Assembly (NCBI GenBank): GCA_035079385.1
Contig: JAVHKY010000047.1
Span: 3,344,162 to 3,408,161, forward strand
DNA length: 64,000 nucleotides
Direction: 5' to 3'
From: Aspidiotus rigidus
Taxonomy: Eukaryota > Arthropoda > Insecta > Hemiptera > Diaspididae
The notes under the pieces are model-generated. The model was given only the letters and a program-made list of their open reading frames with translations. It did no database searches and was not told where the DNA came from. The translations under genes were made by a program, and so were the position numbers. This document shows, in pieces, positions 24,301 to 35,464 of the stretch (the first letter of the stretch is position 1; every line of letters begins with the position of its first letter).

Positions 24301-27300
24301 ATGACCTAACAAAATTTCAGAAATCAACACAATGCACTCTGTCGCCAGGTACTCCAACTGCGAGAATAGAATTAATGGCCAACGAATCAATATCAATGGA
24401 ATCGGGGAGCTGTTCAAAAGATACGGATAAAAATCATATAGCCACGACCCATCCAATGGCATCACCTTGGATGAGTGATTCGGACTCTAAGAAATTGGGT
24501 CGTTCAAAAAAAGAAAGCGAGGATATGGTGCCTTACTCCGTAACTTCAGAAACAGTAATTGAAGATAAACAGAATCCAAGTTCGAGTGAAACTTTCCCTG
24601 AATTCTATCGCAAGTATGCAACTATTATTGATAAACATAGGACAGATTTTAGCGCGAATTCTCCTTCCGTTTCTTGTGGTTCGTCGTACAGTGATGCCGT
24701 CGACAGCTCTTTGGAAAAATCCTCAACTATGTCTGTAAGATCATCTAGTTTGTCTTCTTTTGCCGAAGAAACGGATATCTCTTCAAATTGTGGAACTTCG
24801 GCACAGACTACGGAGTTCCCCCTAACGAAAATTCCCTCTACTACTGGCGCTCGTGATGTACCTTCACTCGAAAAGCGCTCTGAAGTTGGTTGCCCAAAAT
24901 CTTGCCAAATGGGTACAAAAATTCCCTCAACTAATGGCACTCGAGATTTACCTCCAGATTCGAAAGATACGCCCGGTTCCTTGGAGCAACATTCTGCGAC
25001 GTTAAAAAAGACTTCTCAGTCTACGGCAACTCCCGATGGCAGTTGTCCATGTCTTGGTGTGCCAAATGAACTTCCACCATCAGCAAAACTTGAAGAAAAA
25101 TCCACCGAAATCATGAGTGGTAAAAGTCAGTCAACACCGTCAAAACTTGGTAATAAAAGCTCAAACTGTCCAAACTTCTGTCAGAATACTAATGGTAAAT
25201 CCGATAAGACATCCGCTTCAAACAATGATGCCCCTCCAGTTGCTGGTGGTGCAGTAGAAGGTGAAACTCCGCATATTTGCTCGACTAGTCTTACAAAAAA
25301 GCAAATCAAAGAAAAATTGGATGATCCGGACTGGCGAGTTCGTATAACTTGTCCAACAATAGATTGTGAAATAGAAGGGAATGAAATTCCCTCTCCTAGG
25401 AATATTATGAGTGCTCGAAAGAAAATTGAAGAGCCCGAACGGAACGATACAAAAACATCGACTAGATCATCTGAAATTGACAGCAAAGAGAATCACAAAG
25501 CAGAGGAAAAATTACGTTCTAGTACAGCTATTCCATCAATGTGTAATAATGACGGTTCCAAACCAAAACCGTTGACAGGAACAGCTCTACCGTCAACGAC
25601 AACTCCAAGCACGGCAACAACTCCTGATACAAATATTAAGACTGAATCTTCTGTTCCAGACTTTGGAGGCCGTGCCAATGGATTGAAAGGTACATCACAA
25701 CCAGAGCAACAAAGTGGTTCCAATGTGGTGAAGAGCGAGGAATCAAAGGAAGGATCTTCGGCTTCAACTTTATCGACAGAAGATCAAATCTGTGAACCAT
25801 GTTTAAGAAAGATCGATAACAAAACTTCAACTAAAACTGAAGAGTCTCGGAGATCAGAAGAAAGGCCCGATCCACACGCTAGATGTCAAAGGCCATCTGG
25901 TTTATACTGTATAAAACCATCTGTAACGAACAAATTGGATGAAAAAAAGACGTTCCCTCCCCAAGTAAGTACAACTGATTCAACCAAGAGCCCATCATCA
26001 AATTTGAAGACCAATACTCAAGCTTCGAGTGATAAAGATTACGGCAAAACAAAAAGTGTTTCTGATGTAGATCCTGCAGGTGTATGTCAACGCTCTAATT
26101 CTGATTTCGCTCAAAAAACTTCGGTCAAAACAGCGGGTAGCGAAGTAATAGAGAAATCAGTGGACTCCAGTTCGTCTAACCGTGTACCCTCTACAAGGAA
26201 CGCAGCGTACGAATCAATCTCCAAAATATCAGATCCAGGCACTTTGAAAAAGTCGGTGGGTTCGAGCTCTTCTGGCTGTACACCTTGTATGAACGGCACA
26301 GCGCACGAGTCAACCTCTAAAACATCAGATCAAGGCACTCTGAAGAAGTCAGTGGGCTCAAGCTTGTCTAACTGCACACCTTGTATGAACGGTACAGCGC
26401 AGAAGTCAACCTCTAAAACATCAGATCAAGGCACTCTTAAGAAGTCAGTGGGCTCGAGCTCGTCTGGCTGCACACCTTGTATGACCGGTGCAGCGCACGA
26501 GTCAACTTCTAAAACACCAGATCAAGGTACTCTGAAAAAGTCAGCGGGCTCGAGCTTGTCTGACTGTCTATCCTGTACAAAAAGCACAGCGCACGAGTCA
26601 ACCTCTAAAACATCAGATCAAGGAACTCCTAAGAAGTCAGTGAGCTCGATCTCGTCTGGCTGTCTACGTTGTATGAACGGTACAGTGCACAAGTCAGCCT
26701 CTAAAACATTAGATCAAGGGACTCTGAAAAAGTCAGTGGGCTCGAGCTCTTCTGGCTGCACACCTTGTATGAACGGTACAGCGCACGAGTCAACTTCTAA
26801 AACACCAGATCAAGGCATTTTGAAAAAGTCGGTGGACTCAAGTTCGTCCATCCGTATACCCTGTAAAAAAAGTGCAGCGCACGAGTCAGCCTCTAAAACA
26901 TCAGATCAAGGCACTCTGAAAAAGTCAGTGGGCTCGAGCTCTTCTGGCTGCACACCCTGTACAAAAAGTGCAGCGCACGAGTCAGTCTCTAAAACATCAG
27001 ATCAAGGCACTCTGAAAATGTCAGTGGGCTCGACCTCTTCTGGCTGCACACCCTGTACAAAAAGTGCAGCGCACGAGTCAATCTCTAAAACATCAGATCA
27101 AGGCACTCTGAAAAAGTCAGTGGGCTCGAGCTCTTCTGGCTGCACACCCTGTACAAAAAGTGCAGCGCACGAGTCAATCTCTAAAACATCAGATCAAGGC
27201 ACTCTGAAGAAGTCAGTGGGCTCAAGCTCTTCTGGCTGCACACCCTGTACAAAAAGTGCAGCGCACGAGTCAATCTCTAAAACATCAGATCAAGGCACTC

Positions 27301-29742
27301 TGAAAATGTCAGTGGGCTCGAGCTCTTCTGGCTGCACACCCTGTACAAAAAGTGCAGCGCACGAGTCAATCTCTAAAACATCAGATCAAGGCACTCTGAA
27401 AAAGTCAGTGGGCTCGAGCTCTTCTGGCTGCACACCCTGTACAAAAAGTGCAGCGCACGAGTCAATCTCTAAAGCATCAGATCAAGGCACTCTGAAAAAG
27501 TCAGTGGGCTCGAGCTCTTCTGGCTGCACACCCTGTACAAAAAGTGCAGCGCATGAGTCAATCTCTAAAACATCAGATCAAGGTACTCTGAAACAGTTAG
27601 TGGGCTCGAGCTCTTCTGGTTGCCCATCTTGTATGAACGGTACAGCGCCCGAGTCAACCACTAAAAAATCAAATGATGACTCTTTGAAGAAGTCGGTGGG
27701 ATCAAGTTCATCTGGCTATTTACCTGGTATGAGTAGCGCAGCGCATGACTCAACGTCGAAAATATCAGATCAAGGTACTTTGACGAAGTCAGTGGGTTCG
27801 AGTTGCGTTCCTTGTATAGATGAAGGACTGCAAAATTTGTCTTCCAAACCATCACCTCAAGATACATCGAAGACACCAGTAGGTTCAAATTTGTCGAATT
27901 CCGCACCTTTTAGAGCTGGCTCAGCGAATACCCCAACCCCTAAAACATCAGACCAAAATTTACTGAAAAAGTCAGTGGGCTCAAGTTCATCCGGCTGCAC
28001 ACCTTGTGTAAGTGGAGCAAACCACGAGTTGACCTCCAAAACATCGCATCCAGTAAATGAGACAACGAAAGAATCGGCTCAAGGATCAAAGGTAGATGAT
28101 GATTCTACAAATTCTAAAAAGACTCCATCAAAACAAAATTCCTCTAGCTGCCCATGTGCGGAAAAACTTCTTTCAACGAACCTTGGAGGGGAAAGTCAAC
28201 GCGAACGTGGATCACAATCACAAAGGGACGCCAGTAATTTAAGTCGTCGGAAAACAAAACCTAGTCTAGATATCACGCCACGAAATACTTATTTAGATTC
28301 GGAGAACGATGACGTATTTATACTCGAAAGAGGCCCATCCTTGGATTCGGAAATGAATAACGAAATCCAAAGAAGTGGGCGAGTAAATTGTTTAAGCTGT
28401 ACCCTCCACAACGATAAAACGATGTCTGCTGGATCTTCTTTAATTTCTTACTTAGGTGAGAATTTCATACCATGAAGTAGAATTTGAATAATCTGTATTT
28501 CAGTCCATTTTATTTTTTATTTCAGAAAAAAGGGACTACATGAATGAAAGATGCGAACAAGAAATTATAACGGACGCTACTACTGCCAGAGATAGTATGA
28601 GTTCCCTTCCCTGTTGCAATTATCACGCAGATCTTAGAGAAAAATCTAAAAACTTGATTGTGGGGAGTACTATACAAATAGAGGATTTTGAACCATGTTG
28701 TTCAGGTGAGTTGAGAAATAAAAAAACTCGCAGCCCACCTGTTGAGCTGTTCAGAGTTTCCTATATTAACCTTGTTAATCGAGGCAAACAGGGAACCTGT
28801 GTTATGGGATCATTTGTGAGCAGTATTTACTTTTGTTAGATTTTTGTAATTTTCAAGTCCCCTCTTATCATGTTGATATTTTTCCAATTCGTTCTTCTAC
28901 CATATATAGCTCGGAGGTCGAAATTTTGACTTGGAACTTGTTTTATCGGTGGGGGTTCCGAAAAAAACATTCGGCGTCCGCCGTCCGGCTAGCCGGCAAA
29001 GCTAAAAGCTCGAAAATTTTCCAAGTCCTACTCCAAGTTCCCCTCGTATCATACATATCTCGGAGGTTGAAATTTTTCCAAATACCGTTCTATCATATAT
29101 AACTTGGAGGAGGGGACTGTGACGTCACAGTTTAATGACGTCATAGGTCAGCTTTGTGATGTCACAATCTACATTTTTCAGATCCCGCATGTCCCAAAAA
29201 ACAGATTTTCTGTCATCCCTCGTTTAACTAAGTTAAAGAACCCATGAGTTTTGAATGGCGATATATGGAAGAAAAATGAAAATTTTGGAATAAGACTTTT
29301 GAATAAAATTGAAGGTTTTATCATTTCATCTAATTTCTAGAATTTTAACAGGGAACCTGTTTTATGAGATGGTAATTTGAAGGAAAATGACGGGCACCGG
29401 GAGGCAAAACGTGGGACTTAGAAACATTTCTACCCTTAGGCTACGTATGATAAGAGGGGGACTTGAAAAAATTTCAATTTCCGAGTTATACATGATAGGA
29501 GGGGACTTGGAAGAATTTTCACTTTCGAGCTATAAATGATAGGAGGTTCTATTTCGGCTGTTGAATTGAAATATTGTATACTAGACCAAGAAGGGGAGCG
29601 AACAAGCGGAACGAGTGAGATCTCAAAAAGCCTCATTATACTAGGCCTAATATACAACATACTAGACTTGCTTATTTATTAATTAATTAATTAATTAATT
29701 AATTAAGGATTTATTTTATTTCTACTAGATTAATTTTTTATT

Positions 29743-29777
<35 letters not shown>

Positions 29778-32004
29778 TGATGAGGAAAAATCATCAAGGT
29801 GGTGACGAACGAAGTTCAAGCTGTACAGGAACGACGATGCACACTAGTGATTCCCATAAAACAGGTTCCATGTTCGCCTCAATTAACAAAGTTAATGAAG
29901 GCAACCCCAAGCAGTTCACCATGTGGGCTGCGAGTTATTTTTCGTGAACATTTGTCAAAGGATGTCAAAAAGCCAAAACTGCTTAATTCGAGCGTTATTT
30001 AATTTTTTTTTGGTTTTGTATACCACTGGATTCTTTCTATGGAAGATTTGTTGGACCCTTGCAACTCAATTCCCGGAGCACCTAGAGCCTTGATTTTTTT
30101 TTTTCAAAATTTGTTTTTGAACATAGAATAACAATGATTCGTTTTCATTATAAATCAATGCTCTGTGATTCTGTTTCATTTTCGTATGCCGTGTCCATCA
30201 GTGAGAACTCTTTCTCTTGACTACTTTGACGACAACTCTCCTGATAATTCTTTTGATAGCAGTGTTGATGACTTTCTCAACGATCACTTCAACTTCTGGT
30301 ATTAGATCCGTTACCCTCGTCTGGGTTCTTCATCAACTGCCTGAGTGCTGCCATGTGATATTTCTAAAAATCCGGATAATTGTTTTTCCCCCTGTCGTAA
30401 ATACGGATTTTTTTCTTAGTACAAATTTTTTCCATGGAATACGGATTTCAACCGGCTCTGGAACATAATGAACCGGGCAGAATAACATAACTCCGGAACG
30501 GATGAACCGGCCCCGGGCGTGTATAACGGCTTCGGAGTGATATAATTCGGCTCCGGAACGTTGAAACTGGAAAAGTCCGTACAAAAACCAGATTTTAACA
30601 AAAATCCGTCCTTTTTTTTTCCGGGTCCAAAAATCCGTATAAATTCGGATAAATCCGTACACATGGCAGCACTGTGACTGCCGCCGTCTGCCGGAACTGA
30701 ACTGAACTCAAGTTAACAGTGAAACCATCCTCCTTATACACAGATTGAGTTGGTTTTCATCCACCAATCACTATCGTGGAAACTGGTAGCATCGAGAACT
30801 CATTGTTGATTGGCTGATATGGTTGGAAAGTGCGATCTGTATCATTAGCCAATGATCATCATGAAAAGCGTGAGATTCCAGAGTACTAGGCTGTACTAGT
30901 TCAGCGTGTAGTGCCGTATTGAGAACATTGTGATCCGATCAATGCAAATCCCGTGATGCAAATACTCTATGAACAATGATACAAAATGATAGGGAAATTC
31001 AACTTCGTGGAGAAAGAATAAAATCGTAACTATTGTTGAGGTGCCATTAGTACTTCTTGGAGTTATGGATTAGTTCAACATTTGTCGCCAGATGTACTCT
31101 GGATTCCTTCAGTATGGAGAACTTCTTCAGATGTTTGGCCGCCATGAACAGAATGATATTTTGATGGTTCTTTGTGATATTTTCAATCCTGTATCTGTCA
31201 TTTGAGTAGAATGATGTTGATTACTTTGTAAGGTCCCTTGAATTTCAGTCTTGTTTTAGTGGTAGGGCTAGCATTTTGGAATCGCTACTAATTCTTCTTC
31301 GCGTCAGCAGGGGTGAACAAGTGAATGAGTATCAAAGCCTAACACACGATATATATTAGGCTAGAATCAGGCTAAGAAATCCTGGGAAAAGGAGCAAGTT
31401 GGAGCAAGCTTATAAAACATTACACTTCCGGTCTCTGGAGGAGACATGTTGACTATTGACTCAGGTTTTTTTTTTTTTATTCACGAATACGGCGAGTCTA
31501 AGAGAATTCTTTGACTGTTCTCTGGCTCTTCCTGGTTTTGCAAGAACTGGTCATCCTGAATAAAAAAATTGTTGTGAATTTAAAGACTCGAATAAAAAAA
31601 AAACTCGCGAATAGTCAGTCGAATACTAAATTCAATTTTTCCAGTAAATCTCTTTAAATTATAGCGTAAATTTCTATAATGAATTTTTATTTTTAACAGG
31701 ATATGAATTACTTGAAGAATATTCTACGCGTGAACCTTTCACGAGTCTTCACAGACAGACCCTAATTTTGAGTACTCCAACAACATCGCGTGAATCGTCA
31801 AAGTCATTAATTTACGGTATTTCGGTTACTCCAAGGTACGAACGTGAAGACATTTTTTCTCCTAGTCCATGTTCATTGTGTAAAAAATTTCGAGAAAATA
31901 TCAAACGTTGCACCAGCGATATTCTCATCGATTCGCAGCCTGAAATTATCAAATGTCGGCATAAATTGAGGAGGTTGAAGGACGAATGTCACGGATACGA
32001 TTGA
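21385..32004 (+). CDS. Uridine phosphorylase fused to a ~1,700-residue Cys/Ser-repeat tail
   Basis: Eight exons join in phase: 21385-21570, 21635-21796, 21962-22147, 22866-23001, 23232-23428, 23784-28455, 28526-28705 and 31700-32004 (6,024 bases, 2,007 residues). Residues 1-310 are an animal-type uridine phosphorylase, which splits uridine with phosphate in pyrimidine salvage: DILYHIALGSKSHDLPRMFG, GGTPRRMEKF, the phosphate-site IGSSGG, GRLDGAICEYTEE, and the nucleoside-binding EMES. The usual R and T before and in IGTSGG are K and S here, and the uracil-binding Gln of Gln-Gly-Arg is Ser. The sixth exon starts as the normal last exon (IRPKVLDEW...AFIKRHL) but has no stop. It runs into a hydrophilic tail with a CPKC-x22-CWKC zinc-ribbon-like motif (about residue 418), a Ser/Thr-rich region, about 20 repeats of 32 residues, and a final exon with CSLC and CRHK motifs. 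The start at 21385 follows an in-frame stop; 21394 is an alternative. Function of the tail is unknown. Confidence 0.8.
24168..24260 (+). other. Zinc-ribbon-like Cys4 motif in the phosphorylase tail
   Basis: The translation shows C-P-K-C-G, 22 residues, then C-W-K-C-G: two Cys-x2-Cys-Gly knuckles as in zinc ribbons. It lies about 110 residues after the phosphorylase core. Metal binding is an inference from spacing only. Confidence 0.5.
26151..28062 (+). repeat. Coding tandem repeat, ~20 x 96 bp (32 residues)
   Basis: In-frame array inside exon 6 of uridine phosphorylase gene 1. A typical unit contains KKSVGSSSSGCTPC followed by TKSAAHESISKTSDQGTL. Units 9-15 (about 26919-27590) are nearly identical at the DNA level, while the flanking units differ at several positions, showing recent expansion in the middle. 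Each central unit carries a Cys-x2-Cys and many Ser/Thr. Units at both ends lose the cysteines. Confidence 0.92.
28727..29934. mobile_element. Inverted-repeat element of the CAGGGAACCTG family
   Basis: It sits in the intron 22 bases after exon 7 of uridine phosphorylase gene 1. About 85-bp arms at 28727-28809 and 29850-29934 start and end with CTCGCAGCCCAC and its near-complement (a few mismatches). Both contain the CAGG...CCTG...TTATGG terminal motif and a short stem (ATTAAC/GTTAAT). Inside lie decayed copies of the roughly 45-bp GATAGGAGGGGACTTGGAA minisatellite (28.85-29.1 and 29.43-29.55 kb), an internal CAGGGAACCTG end near 29350, and a TGACGTCA cluster near 29121. It is a diverged, compound relative of the element at 42.5 kb. 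Confidence 0.65.
29665..29777. repeat. (TTAA)n and (ATTT)n microsatellites
   Basis: Runs of TTAA at about 29675-29705 and ATTT at about 29740-29776, inside the element above. Confidence 0.85.
30344..30674. mobile_element. hAT-like MITE
   Basis: Terminal inverted repeats AGTGCTGCCATGTG (from 30344) and its complement ending at about 30673. Flanks CAACTGCC and TGACTGCC could be an eroded 8-bp target duplication, as expected for hAT. The inside has repeated CCGG(C/A)-GGAAC phrases and GTACGGATTT-type subterminal repeats, and no transposase. It lies in the last intron of uridine phosphorylase gene 1. Confidence 0.6.
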
Positions 32005-33855
32005 ATGCGTAAGTTTAGACACGAAGAATTGTTTGTTGTATATCTTATATTCATAATGAAATCTTAAAAGGGTGCAAACGCAGGGGAAACTTGGGAGAAG
32101 TCCTCGTCTTAGTTAATCAGAAAAATTAAAAAAAAGGTAACGGAGGGTGTGGTAAAGAATAAATTCTATTCTAGAATGAGCCTCACTCTCCAAATCTATC
32201 CTCTATTTATACGTAAGCGCAAATACATGAGCTATAATGTGAGATTTATTTTATTCAAAATCAGACGCCGGTAGCTTGATTTTGAAGGGACTTCAGGTAA
32301 AATCTAATAGATACCTATACTCTTATATAATTAGGTAAATAAGTACTGAAGAAAGCTTGAATAAGGTGCTTTAAAATGTCACTGAAGAATTTTTTGATAT
32401 GAATTCATGGAGAATCTCAATATTATATAGATAGTTAATTTTAGGTCGCCGATTTAAATTCCTCTTACTGTGTACCTCGATCAAGGGAAAAAAGAAGTCA
32501 AGGAGAGGTCACCCATCTACTTCCACTAAACAAATACACCATTTTAACATACAGTACATGTATTTAAAACAAATCCCTGCATAAGCTGGTAACTAAGTTT
32601 GAAATTAACTTATGAAAGATACCATAGGCAGTTTTACTATATTTTGGAAATTCGATCGCGATCAAAAATCTGTCGTAAATCTAAACATCATTCCGAGGTT
32701 TCGTTGTTGACTTGGAATTTAGTGAAGATTTTTAATTAATTATTTCGAGTTTTTCTGTACTTTTAAAAAACTTTATATCGCCTTAGCCTTCGTCTCTGAG
32801 CTCCTGAACTTGAAAGAACATTAAATTTTTCATACCCACTTTGTCATACTTAAGTAAAGCGAATATTTGAATTATAACCTGTTACATTTTGCTAACGAGA
32901 GAATAAAATGGATTTCAGGGATGAACACTGGCAGAAAGGAGCAATTTTCAACAATATGACCGAATCGCACTTCGATTTAATGACAGAAATTGTATTTTTT
33001 CGAGCCAGGTGAAACGCTCGTTCGCGTGAAACGATAAAATTTAGCTCGTGATTTATTTTATATTTTTCAGAAACACTGATACAGTAAGCGTAATAAAAGA
33101 AACTTCTGAAAATTCGATCTCCCTATATTATGTGAATTACTGATGGAATTATGAAAAAAATTATGATAATTTAGTAGGATAAATAACCAGACGACTATGA
33201 GGAGTTAGTCGAACAAACAAATTTATCGTTTTATGAAATTGTCCCAGCAAGCTTTGATCTATCGAAAAATAAATAGTATTTTGCTCGCCAATGATACGAA
33301 GCTTCTGACGTCAGATGATAACGTAAACTGAGACGAAAAATAGGCTGCCTGTATTTACGATGAAGGATTGTTTACGTGAACTAATTACGTGCGTTGAAAA
33401 ATCGATTTGAGGCTGTATAGAAGAAAGGCTATGAAATATCAGATTTTTCTTGAATGAAAATATTATGATGGAGACGTTACAAGACTCTCGCTGATTTACG
33501 CAATTCGATAATGATAAGAAAAAATTTACCAAGTTTAAATTACCCAATTTGTAATCTTTATACAATGTAGATAGGTACATACCTATCATACAGTCGAACG
33601 ACGAAATTTCATTTAATAACTCATCGATTTCGTATGGATCATTTGATTTGAACAAAGAAGAACTCGTAGAATACTCACATTTATTGTATACTTAAACTTT
33701 CCACACGCGTATCTACTTTATCGAAAGAATTGATAAAAGTTTATTTACGAGGTAAAAATTAAGATGAGTCTAATGTTGGCCTCTTCTGTTCACTGTCCAC
33801 CATCCGGCAAAAACTGACCTACGAGTACCCTAATAGAATTGATTCGTTTTTTCAT
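32005..33855. other. Downstream of uridine phosphorylase gene 1, no gene seen
   Basis: An AATAAA at 32158-32163, about 155 bases after the stop, is a candidate polyadenylation signal. Beyond it the region is AT-rich without a recognisable exon. Confidence 0.35.
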
Positions 33856-33859
33856 AAAA

Positions 33860-34140
33860 AGGATATCCCGATACGGCCAGTTGTGTCTTTTGTTTCTTCA
33901 TCTATACCTACTCCTTAGCTAAATATATTGATCGCTGGTTTAAATCTCGAGTTGAGTTTAAATTTCCCCTACTCAGTAAAAAAACTCCGGTTCGCTTGAG
34001 GAGAGGCTGGAGGACGTAAGTCTTCCTGCGGGATCGACTTTGTTTCTTTGACGTTGAAGGATTATATTTCCTCACATCCCTAAGGCCGTCGCTATGCAAC
34101 ACATGGGTGATTTACTTGTTAAATCTGGTGTGTCCCTCTC
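33860..34140 (+). pseudogene. Penelope-like reverse transcriptase remnant
   Basis: A degraded copy of the segment before the polymerase motifs: traces of RPVVSF, DRWFKSRVEF, the LPAGSTLFSFDV region and PHIPKAVAMQHMGDLLVKS are spread over more than one frame. Frameshifts and stops make it dead. It matches the better-preserved copies at 35.5-37.4 and 50-52 kb. Confidence 0.65.
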
Positions 34141-34724
34141 GAAGAATTTGGCCTTTTAAGTGTCAGTACAAGACAAGATTACGTCGTCACAAGTGCCTCT
34201 TCTTTTCAGACAGTGGCCCACTAGCTACATCATTCTCCATCCTCGTCTTACTGAGGGGTTTCTCCTTATGGAAATTTTGGATCGTTTCCCATACGACATC
34301 ATAATGCATCGAAACCTTGATGTCAACCCTCAATTGCGTCATTCGTTGGACGGAGACCTTCAAAAGCAATATTGCAGCAGTTCCACAAATCAAGGGATAC
34401 GCTGGAGGCTTCTGTGTTAATCGACTGAGCTATCTTGAAGCTTTTGAAGAAGGAGAGAATAAAATTGAAGTATGAAATCACTTTAGAGGACCTTTTTACA
34501 TCAGTAAACTGCGATTCGAGAATGCTACGAGTAAATTAGGAAGAAAGGTTAGTCTAACATACGTACTTAGAGGGGACGGAGTTGAGGGAAGGGTGAATTT
34601 TTTTTGTGTACCTATTTTTTTGTGCGACCAAACGTGTCAATGTCGACGAACTTGACATGAATCAAAAGAACGATGGTTTCCTGTACGAAGTTTAACGAGA
34701 AACGCACGAACCTTGTTCTATAGG

Positions 34725-34873
34725 TCGAATTGGACCCTATTTAGCCAAACCCAACCAAGCGACCTGATAACAATCTAAAGAAATGTTCCTTCACTATAAG
34801 CGAGGATTCTCCTTTTCCCCAGATCGTTATCATGTCACTCGGTTGGGTTTGGCTAAAAAGGGTTCAATATCAG
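34725..34873. mobile_element. Short foldback MITE
   Basis: Arms 34725-34778 (containing TTAGCCAAACCCAACC) and 34822-34873 (GGTTGGGTTTGGCTAA) are complementary over about 50 bases around a loop of about 45 bases. No coding sequence. Confidence 0.75.
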
Positions 34874-34978
34874 AATTGTATTCAAAATTTGAGCCTTGAA
34901 GAGCCCAAATTTATTTGAGTCCTTTCCTATCATAAGGAGACTAAAAGGAATTTTTATACGTGCAAGGAATAATTCAAA

Positions 34979-35072
34979 CGAAGAAAAACAAGGCTTTACC
35001 CGCACAAAATTTATTTTTAAGACGACGTTTTCGACCAACTGGTGGTCTTTTTCAAAGCCTTGTTTTTCTTCG
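34979..35072 (-). ncRNA. Hammerhead-like hairpin element D (degenerate core)
   Basis: Arms 34979-34997 and 35054-35072 (CGAAGAAAAACAAGGCTTT and its complement) are perfect 19-bp inverted copies. On the minus strand the loop starts TTTGAAAAA, then a hairpin GACC/GGTC, then CGAAAACGTCGTC. The order matches a hammerhead core, but CUGANGA is not preserved and GAAA has an extra A. It shares CCCGCACA-AATTTATT sequence with element B. Confidence 0.45.
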
Positions 35073-35464
35073 TTATCATAAGGAGCTCGAAAATTTGCAT
35101 TTCTCAAGGGTACTTTCTATCATATCGTTCGAAAGTTGAAAGTTTTCCAAGTCCAACTCCTTTATTAGGGTAGGTTGGCGCACGACGAGAAGCTGAAGTT
35201 TTCAGAAAGACTCCTCATGGAACAGGTGTTGGACCTAAAAAATCTTCGATTTCGAGTTAGATGTATGATAGCAGGAGGACTTGGAAAAATTTCATCAATG
35301 AAAGGTGTTTGATTTCAAAAATATAGCTAGGCCCTGACTGTGACGCTACTTCCATACCAATGACGTCACAATTCGCTAAATTAAAGCAACTATCATTGTT
35401 CCTCATCGTCGAATTCACGTTGTAAAAATATTCTGAAGACACAGTTCGCATATTATACAGGAAA

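Noticed and set aside
24112..28039. Several antisense frames across the phosphorylase tail exon
   Set aside because: They are shadows of the 1,562-codon plus-strand frame caused by its biased composition; no splice sites or family matches.
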